Notes under the pieces: generated by a model | What the model was told of the DNA's origin: nothing | Databases searched by the model: none | Seen by the model: only the letters and a program-made list of their open reading frames with translations | NCBI GenBank assembly: GCA_015233485.1 | Contig: JADFXO010000126.1 | Span: forward strand, 1 to 10,078 | Direction of reading: 5' to 3' | Length of the DNA: 10,078 nt | Source of the DNA: Nitrospirota bacterium | GTDB taxonomy: Bacteria; Nitrospirota; Thermodesulfovibrionia; Thermodesulfovibrionales; Magnetobacteriaceae | In this document: one piece after another, positions 4,901 through 10,078 of the stretch | Layout of the letters: every line of letters starts with the position of its first letter | Position numbering within the stretch: position 1 is the stretch's first letter | Position numbers and translations under genes: made by a program

Positions 4901-7900
4901 TCACACCCCTGACACATCCAGCAAAGTCAGCGTCCCATTGCCGTTGCCAGTAACTATCATCCCCGGCCTATCCGACACATGCGCGATATGCCGGGGAATC
5001 CACGGCAGCATTATCGTATCGATTAACTTACCCGTCGCTATCTCCCATACTTTCAACGTCATATCCCATGACCCGGAGATAAGACCGCTGCCATCTTGCG
5101 TGACAATACAGGTATAAACCAAGCCTTGATGACCGGTAAACGTACGAATAACCTCACCGCTTTTTATATCCCATTGCTTCAACGTATTGTCCCATGACCC
5201 GGAGATAAGCCCGCTGCCATCTTGCGTTTGAATACAGGTATAAACCGCGCCTTTATGACCGGAGAAAGTACGAATAACCTCACCGCTTTTTATATCCCAT
5301 TGCTTCAACGTATTGTCCCATGACCCGGAGATAAGCCCGCTGCCATCTTTGGTAAATATACACACAGTGATCTGCCCTTGATGTCCAAAGAAAGTCTTCA
5401 GCTCCCGGGATGTCTCTAAATCCCATAGTTTTAAAGTAAAATCACCGGAAGCCGTAGCGAGGAACTTACGATCAGGCGACATCGCCAGATCAAAAATCAC
5501 GCCAGAGTGTTTAAAATTAGGCGAGCCGTAGAAGCCTATGAGGATTTTTCTACGATTTTCGGCGGCGACTGCCTTTTCGCTTTCATATGAAACAAATTTT
5601 TCATAGTACGTGAAGTTTGTATCGAAGGGTGAACCTGCCCCTTCGAATTGCAGATATGACGTTATTCCTTTGGCCTTTATTTCTTTAACCACACCATCCA
5701 GAATAGCCTTACTTTTAAGACCGGTGTGACTTTCGAATATTTTCTTCTCAAGGATTACCTTGAGAAAGGCCTCGCGCTCGGCCTTATAATTCAACTCCCA
5801 GCCTTCTAAATAGTCAAACAATTTATTGCGGCATAACGGGATCAGAGAGCTGAACTGTTTCCGCAGCTTCTCAGGTTCCTTCTCGTCAATTTTTAAGACA
5901 ATATCTTTGACGTAACAATATGCCCATTCTTTTTTTGATAGAAGTTTGTCGATTTTATTTCTTTCTTTTTCTCTGAGCGGGTCAGTCCCAAGTTTATTTA
6001 TTACATAATTTTCAACGGCCTCAGTCTCCGACAGACATCGAAACGGTAAGGTTGAATTCCTGTTGTCCTCATAAAATCGGCTCATCACATTGAGAATTTC
6101 AGCGCCGGTCTTATAATCATCCCCCGCGGCAATCGGCAGCACCTCAAGGCTTTCCATATCCTTACGAAACGGCACGTCAAATGTCCTGCCATTTTCGTCC
6201 TCCAAATAATTTGACGCATAATACCTGCCGGCAAGAAACTCCATGACAGTTGAATGTAAAAAGATATAGTCATTAGGCCCTGCGGGAATTAACAAATGGT
6301 CCCTCTTAAATACAGAAATCCAACCATTCACCAGCTCTGTATTCAATGTGTCGGGGACACACCCCTCGGATGAAAGACATCCCAACAGATGTTCCCTTAA
6401 TGTTACCTCATTAAAAGTCCTTGCCGCGGCCTTATGTTCTCCCGCCTTATAAAGCAAATCAAATGCCAACGAAGAAAGTGCATCGTATTTGGCACGAATT
6501 TCAGGATTGACCTTCAGAAAATCTTCTTTAACCGCATCCATGATAAACTCATACATGTTTATTGACGCCCTTAATAGTCCGCGCTTCAACTCTTCCCATA
6601 TACGCTTAAGAATGAACTTCATAATAATGTCGTAAGTCCGGCAGCGCATACCAAACTCTCTGAAGGCCTCGTAGTAAAACAAAAGCAGCATTGCGGTCAG
6701 CGGAGTGCCGCCGAGTTTTTGGGCCGCTGAATTCTGCCAGATCTCGTCGTCGAATTTCTTATACAACAGTGACTCATTGCCCCAGAAATGCCGCGCCATC
6801 GCGCGCATCTGGTCCTGCGTAATCGGATTTATATAAAAAAACGGTTCTCTTAAATGCCCAACGTCCTGAAGTTCGGCAATCCTCGACGTGGCATAGACAA
6901 TGTTCTCACCGGCGGCGTTTATGTCTCTTTCGGCAGATTGGATTTCAGCCATCAGCGCGCGGCAGTATTCGATCACCGCGTCTCTTACGGCTTTTGACTG
7001 GGACTCATCCAGGGCATCTATGGCCACGATTAATTCCTTTCTCTGCCACGCCTGAAACATCGCCTCTACAGTCCGTTTCACTATCTCCAGCTCATCGCGC
7101 TTAAAGGTTGCAACCCGTGTGCCGGGATATAAGAAGGCCGTCGTCAGGAAACTTAAAATGTCCGATATACCTATTGCGTCATCCATACCACCTTTGGGCA
7201 AATCATCCTCGTGCAAATCCCGGCAATTTACGAACAGGATATTGACATCAAGATTCTGTTTAAAGGCCTGATAAGCAATATATTTCAACATCGTGGTCTT
7301 GCCAGCGCCGGGGAGTCCAAATATAAAGCCCTTGTTAAACAGGGCAAGAAATTCGCTTGCCTTAATGGTCTTGTCATCCCGCCGCTGACGGTACAGCTCA
7401 TCCTCGCGCAAAGATGCCCTGCCTCCTGTCTCTTCGTAATCCTCATCAGTAGTGCCTTGAATTTCGTGCCGCCTTTCTTTATAGTGAGCGGCGCTTAGAT
7501 AGTCCGTCCCCTTAAAGAAATCCTTGTCGAGGGAAAGGTCTAAGAAATTATCCTCCATATTGATTTCACGATAAATTTTGGCAAAAACAGGAATGCTTAT
7601 TGATTCCCCGTAGAGTTTCAAACGCATGGCCTTATACTGGTCGCTGAGTGCCGCCTTCGTCTTACCGGCCTTAACCGGAGGAATAAGTCTGTAGTATGCA
7701 GTGGTCGCCCCTAAGAACTCAAACCCCTTGAGCGGTTCGTCCCATTGCTGTACCAAATATTTAATTTTAAACGCATCGAGATAATTACGAAGACCGGCGA
7801 AGAGCTCATGCAAGACAACGACTTCCCATGTCTGAGCAAGTTTTTCCAATCTGAATAATTTAATCGTTTCAGAGCCTACAGGGTCTTTACCCCCTTGCTT

Positions 7901-9721
7901 GTCTATAATAAAATGATAGAATCCGGCATTGGCCACCATCCTTAGCCTCAGCTCAAACCCATATTGCCCGGGAACACACTGATCCACGAAAATCATATTG
8001 ACCAGGGTTAAGAAATCCTTTGGTTTTTTCCCAAAGAGCAAAACGGCATCGCCGACCGACTTAATAAACTCGAAATCACAGCTTTTCGCGGCCTTAGATA
8101 TTTCTTCGTAATAATATTTTAATAACCTCGACGTCTTTAACTCCCCAACCTCAAGACTCTGCGGCGTGAAGTCCACGATATCAATGAAGGCAAGAATCCC
8201 AAAGTCTTGAACAACCTCATCCTTATCTTTCGGGTATAGCGCCTCTGACAATTGCCGAAGCTGCGCCTGAGAGAATTTTTCTTTTAGTATAACGGTCAAC
8301 AGGGCTATACACTCTATAAGCGTAAAATCATCGCGGGTTTTTAAGCTATCGATAAATGCCTTCTTGTCAAACTCTATGCTCAGCCCGGTCATCAGGAAGT
8401 CATCGGCAAGTTTATCAAATCCTTTTGAATCTTCACCCACGAGATACTTGTTTTCCCTGATAATGGATGAGGCAAATTCCTTTATATATGAAATATAGTT
8501 AGTAATATCGCCTTTTTGATAATAAATATTCGCTATAAGTTCAAGCACTAAGGGTTTTTCTTTTAATTTTTCAGCCTCTTTCAATGAAAGAAATGCAGCG
8601 TCATAATCTTCTAATCTATATAATACGACACCATATTGAAAGTGATAATCGGGGTTTTTGAGAATCACTTCGCACTGGCGTGGCGCCTCTTTCAAAATAT
8701 CCATCGCATCTGGATATAATCCCCTATTAATTAAAAATACCACGTATTCAACATATACCCTTTCGTCGTGAGGTTTATCCTTTAGGAGTTGTTTATAGAT
8801 ACCATCCGCTTCCACGATATTATTTTCTTTAATATACGCCTCTGCTCTCGATGTATAATAAAGAATGTCGCCTTTATTGACTTCTCTGATTTTCATGGTT
8901 ATTTCGCTATACTGTTCAGCAAGGCGGGATTCTGGAACCTCTTTAGTAAAAATTATATCATCGAAGGCAAGGCGTGGATTGTAGTCAAGCTGAAAAATAT
9001 GACCGTCGTATAATGCGTTGCTCATTTTGGATTGAGCTTCTGCGAGTAAAAATTCATATCGTTGATAGTCCGGCATTATGTCCATCGGCACAGGAGAGGC
9101 CACGAGAATGACCTTGGCTTTATTTTTCCTTTTCGGGTTAAACAGCAAGTGATATACCTTTATGATTCCATCCATATTTTGTTGATTCAGATTAAAAACC
9201 AGCACCACGAGGTCGGCAAGCTGATGCATAGTGATTCCGGCAACATCGGCAAGGCCGGTTCGCGAATCAACCAACAGGTAATCGGGGTTGAACTCTTCAA
9301 TGATTTTCTTCTTCAAATTTTCAAAGAAATAATATCCATATTTCACTTCGTAGAGATCACTCCAATTTAATGCAGAATAGTAATTCTGATAATTTCCATC
9401 TTTCAGGCCGGCTGGGATTATGGTTATATCCTTATCGAACGTCTCGCATTTAACCGGATAAGAGTAATCAATTAATGAAGTAAGTTCATCTGGGTTTGGG
9501 TTGTCAACTTTGGTGTACGCGGAAATATACTCTACTATACCACCTTTTTTTGATTTTATCGTGTCCCCGAATGGGTTTATAGCATCAATGCCAGGGGCCT
9601 CAAGGTCAAAGTCTATGATGGCAACCTTGGCTGATGCTTTTGCAAGTAAATATGCAGAATTTAACAGGGCAAGCGTCCTGCCGACCCCGCCCTTATATGA
9701 GTAAAAAGTTACCGTGAACAT
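4901..9721 (-). CDS. KGGVGR-variant ATPase / TPR / class III cyclase-like / NACHT / WD40 fusion protein
   Basis: A 1606-aa multidomain STAND-type protein. Residues 1-280 form a ParA/MinD-like SIMIBI ATPase: deviant Walker A K10-GGVGR-T16, D37-x-D39, and a switch motif VDSRTG at 151-156. Residues 285-420 are helical, TPR-like. Residues 506-680 are a class III nucleotidyl cyclase homology domain with both metal aspartates (D514 in FIDIVDFT, D558 in KSVGDAV), K554 at the substrate-specifying position and R624; the Asn normally four residues before that Arg is Ile620. Residues 795-950 are a NACHT NTPase: Walker A GLPGAGKTT at 802-810, Walker B IDALDE at 901-906, sensor-like TSR at 945-947. The C-terminal NACHT helical module includes the F-x-H...E-F motif at 1154-1162. 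Residues 1400-1606 carry about five WD40 repeats, three nearly identical. The start ATG overlaps the stop of the upstream small gene (TGATG) and has AGGA 7 nt upstream. NACHT-WD40 proteins sense ligands and oligomerise; a defence or signalling role is inferred, and no classical toxic effector domain is seen. Confidence 0.92.
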   Translation of the reverse strand: MFTVTFYSYKGGVGRTLALLNSAYLLAKASAKVAIIDFDLEAPGIDAINPFGDTIKSKKGGIVEYISAYTKVDNPNPDELTSLIDYSYPVKCETFDKDITIIPAGLKDGNYQNYYSALNWSDLYEVKYGYYFFENLKKKIIEEFNPDYLLVDSRTGLADVAGITMHQLADLVVLVFNLNQQNMDGIIKVYHLLFNPKRKNKAKVILVASPVPMDIMPDYQRYEFLLAEAQSKMSNALYDGHIFQLDYNPRLAFDDIIFTKEVPESRLAEQYSEITMKIREVNKGDILYYTSRAEAYIKENNIVEADGIYKQLLKDKPHDERVYVEYVVFLINRGLYPDAMDILKEAPRQCEVILKNPDYHFQYGVVLYRLEDYDAAFLSLKEAEKLKEKPLVLELIANIYYQKGDITNYISYIKEFASSIIRENKYLVGEDSKGFDKLADDFLMTGLSIEFDKKAFIDSLKTRDDFTLIECIALLTVILKEKFSQAQLRQLSEALYPKDKDEVVQDFGILAFIDIVDFTPQSLEVGELKTSRLLKYYYEEISKAAKSCDFEFIKSVGDAVLLFGKKPKDFLTLVNMIFVDQCVPGQYGFELRLRMVANAGFYHFIIDKQGGKDPVGSETIKLFRLEKLAQTWEVVVLHELFAGLRNYLDAFKIKYLVQQWDEPLKGFEFLGATTAYYRLIPPVKAGKTKAALSDQYKAMRLKLYGESISIPVFAKIYREINMEDNFLDLSLDKDFFKGTDYLSAAHYKERRHEIQGTTDEDYEETGGRASLREDELYRQRRDDKTIKASEFLALFNKGFIFGLPGAGKTTMLKYIAYQAFKQNLDVNILFVNCRDLHEDDLPKGGMDDAIGISDILSFLTTAFLYPGTRVATFKRDELEIVKRTVEAMFQAWQRKELIVAIDALDESQSKAVRDAVIEYCRALMAEIQSAERDINAAGENIVYATSRIAELQDVGHLREPFFYINPITQDQMRAMARHFWGNESLLYKKFDDEIWQNSAAQKLGGTPLTAMLLLFYYEAFREFGMRCRTYDIIMKFILKRIWEELKRGLLRASINMYEFIMDAVKEDFLKVNPEIRAKYDALSSLAFDLLYKAGEHKAAARTFNEVTLREHLLGCLSSEGCVPDTLNTELVNGWISVFKRDHLLIPAGPNDYIFLHSTVMEFLAGRYYASNYLEDENGRTFDVPFRKDMESLEVLPIAAGDDYKTGAEILNVMSRFYEDNRNSTLPFRCLSETEAVENYVINKLGTDPLREKERNKIDKLLSKKEWAYCYVKDIVLKIDEKEPEKLRKQFSSLIPLCRNKLFDYLEGWELNYKAEREAFLKVILEKKIFESHTGLKSKAILDGVVKEIKAKGITSYLQFEGAGSPFDTNFTYYEKFVSYESEKAVAAENRRKILIGFYGSPNFKHSGVIFDLAMSPDRKFLATASGDFTLKLWDLETSRELKTFFGHQGQITVCIFTKDGSGLISGSWDNTLKQWDIKSGEVIRTFSGHKGAVYTCIQTQDGSGLISGSWDNTLKQWDIKSGEVIRTFTGHQGLVYTCIVTQDGSGLISGSWDMTLKVWEIATGKLIDTIMLPWIPRHIAHVSDRPGMIVTGNGNGTLTLLDVSGV
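5142..5349 (-). repeat. Recently duplicated 126-bp WD40 coding repeats
   Basis: The stretch 5142-5223 is identical over 82 bp to 5268-5349, offset exactly 126 bp (42 residues, one WD40 blade). A third, slightly more diverged copy lies one further period away near 5065-5100, with one mismatch over about 37 bp. The corresponding protein units share SGLISGSWDNTLKQWDIKSG. Divergence is concentrated in the residues after the G-H dipeptide (GQITVCIFTK, GAVYTCIQTQ, GLVYTCIVTQ). Such near-identity points to recent duplication or gene conversion and to a repeat number that may change readily. Confidence 0.85.
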
Positions 9722-10062
9722 CAGTTATTCCTATGCATCGCAAACTTACTTTCACCATGACGAGTTAGAATGCCAAGGACATTTGGAGTTTTTTCCCCGC
9801 CGTTATCAGCAAATGCAGGAACCTTTTCACCTTCCTCGTCCGAGTCTAATTTTACAGATTCTCTCATCTTTGTTCTTTCCTGCTCACACTTTTCTATTAC
9901 TCCATTGGCCATACTGGTAATCTCTTTTCTTTCCGGGCAAGTTAGCTGTAACTTCAATACTTCATAAGCTAACTGTTCAGCCTCGTCCAGATAACCTTTC
10001 ACAATCAATTCAGGTTCGGCACTTGTCAGTAATTTCTTTAATCTTGCGGCATCTGCATGCAT
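9721..10062 (-). CDS. Small unknown protein coupled to the NACHT fusion gene (5' end uncertain)
   Basis: From ATG 10062 this gives 113 aa; a TTG at 10065 is an alternative. The frame stays open to the window edge (10078), so the gene may begin further upstream. Only a weak AAGTGG stands where a ribosome binding site would be. Residues 1-65 (LKKLL..., GYLDEAEQLAYEVLKLQL, MANGVIEKCEQERTKM) are predicted helical and amphipathic. The rest is a polar, acidic and probably disordered tail (KLDSDEEGEKVPAF...). No known family, signal peptide or catalytic motif is recognised. Its TGA overlaps the ATG of the 1606-aa gene by one base, indicating translational coupling and probably a shared complex or pathway. 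It could be an adaptor, inhibitor or trigger component of that system; this is inferred from gene order alone. Confidence 0.65.
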   Translation of the reverse strand: MHADAARLKKLLTSAEPELIVKGYLDEAEQLAYEVLKLQLTCPERKEITSMANGVIEKCEQERTKMRESVKLDSDEEGEKVPAFADNGGEKTPNVLGILTRHGESKFAMHRNN

Positions 10063-10078
10063 CAAAAAACCACTTATC

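Noticed and set aside
5016..5400. The 126-bp repeats as a non-coding satellite or integron-type array
   Set aside because: The period is exactly one 42-residue WD40 unit and the reading frame is continuous with conserved GH and WD positions.
9062..9370. Plus-strand open frame opposite the SIMIBI ATPase region
   Set aside because: Antisense to conserved ATPase coding sequence with no recognisable motif or ribosome binding site; the same applies to the other plus-strand frames at 7211-7498, 8789-9013 and 9501-9967.

Overview
The window looks like a chromosomal accessory region of a Gram-negative, non-enterobacterial bacterium. A GspE/PilB ATPase with tandem MshEN modules, a very large STAND-type NTPase and dispersed palindromic repeats with the core ATTCCAGC/GCTGGAAT would all suit Nitrospirota or Desulfobacterota-like lineages. 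That placement is inference; no rRNA or marker gene is present. The left ~1.4 kb is visibly more AT-rich than the rest, which suggests a separate origin.

Layout. Positions 1-30 (minus) hold the first ten codons of a probable transposase that runs off the left edge. Positions 80-1351 (minus) encode a four-helix membrane protein with a C-terminal pentapeptide-repeat domain. The divergent intergenic region 1352-1752 contains a 202-bp MITE-like element (1437-1638). It has imperfect terminal inverted repeats, a 10-bp target duplication and a nested pair of inverted REP-like palindromes. Extended -10 promoters lie just outside each end. Then come a translationally coupled small pair (1753-2222, plus): a 63-aa antitoxin-like protein and a 92-aa MNT-type nucleotidyltransferase without the usual HepT partner. 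Next is a GspE/PilB-family ATPase (2378-4750, plus) with two MshEN domains and a C-terminal double zinc ribbon, with no other pilus or secretion gene in view. A palindrome-rich convergent spacer (4751-4900) follows.

The right half is a minus-strand operon: a small protein of unknown function (9721-10062, possibly starting beyond the edge) whose stop codon overlaps the start of a 1606-aa protein (4901-9721). That protein joins a KGGVGR-variant ParA/MinD-like ATPase, a TPR-like helical region, a class III nucleotidyl cyclase homology domain, a NACHT NTPase with its C-terminal helical module, and a WD40 repeat sensor region with recently duplicated repeats. This is the strongest candidate for an undescribed system: one polypeptide appears to hold ligand sensing (WD40), an oligomerisation switch (NACHT), a possible nucleotide-signal or nucleotide-binding module (cyclase fold) and a second switch ATPase. 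A role in biological conflict or antiphage defence is inferred from architecture and from the mobile-element and TA-like surroundings. No classical toxic effector (nuclease, TIR, protease) is recognisable in the visible part.
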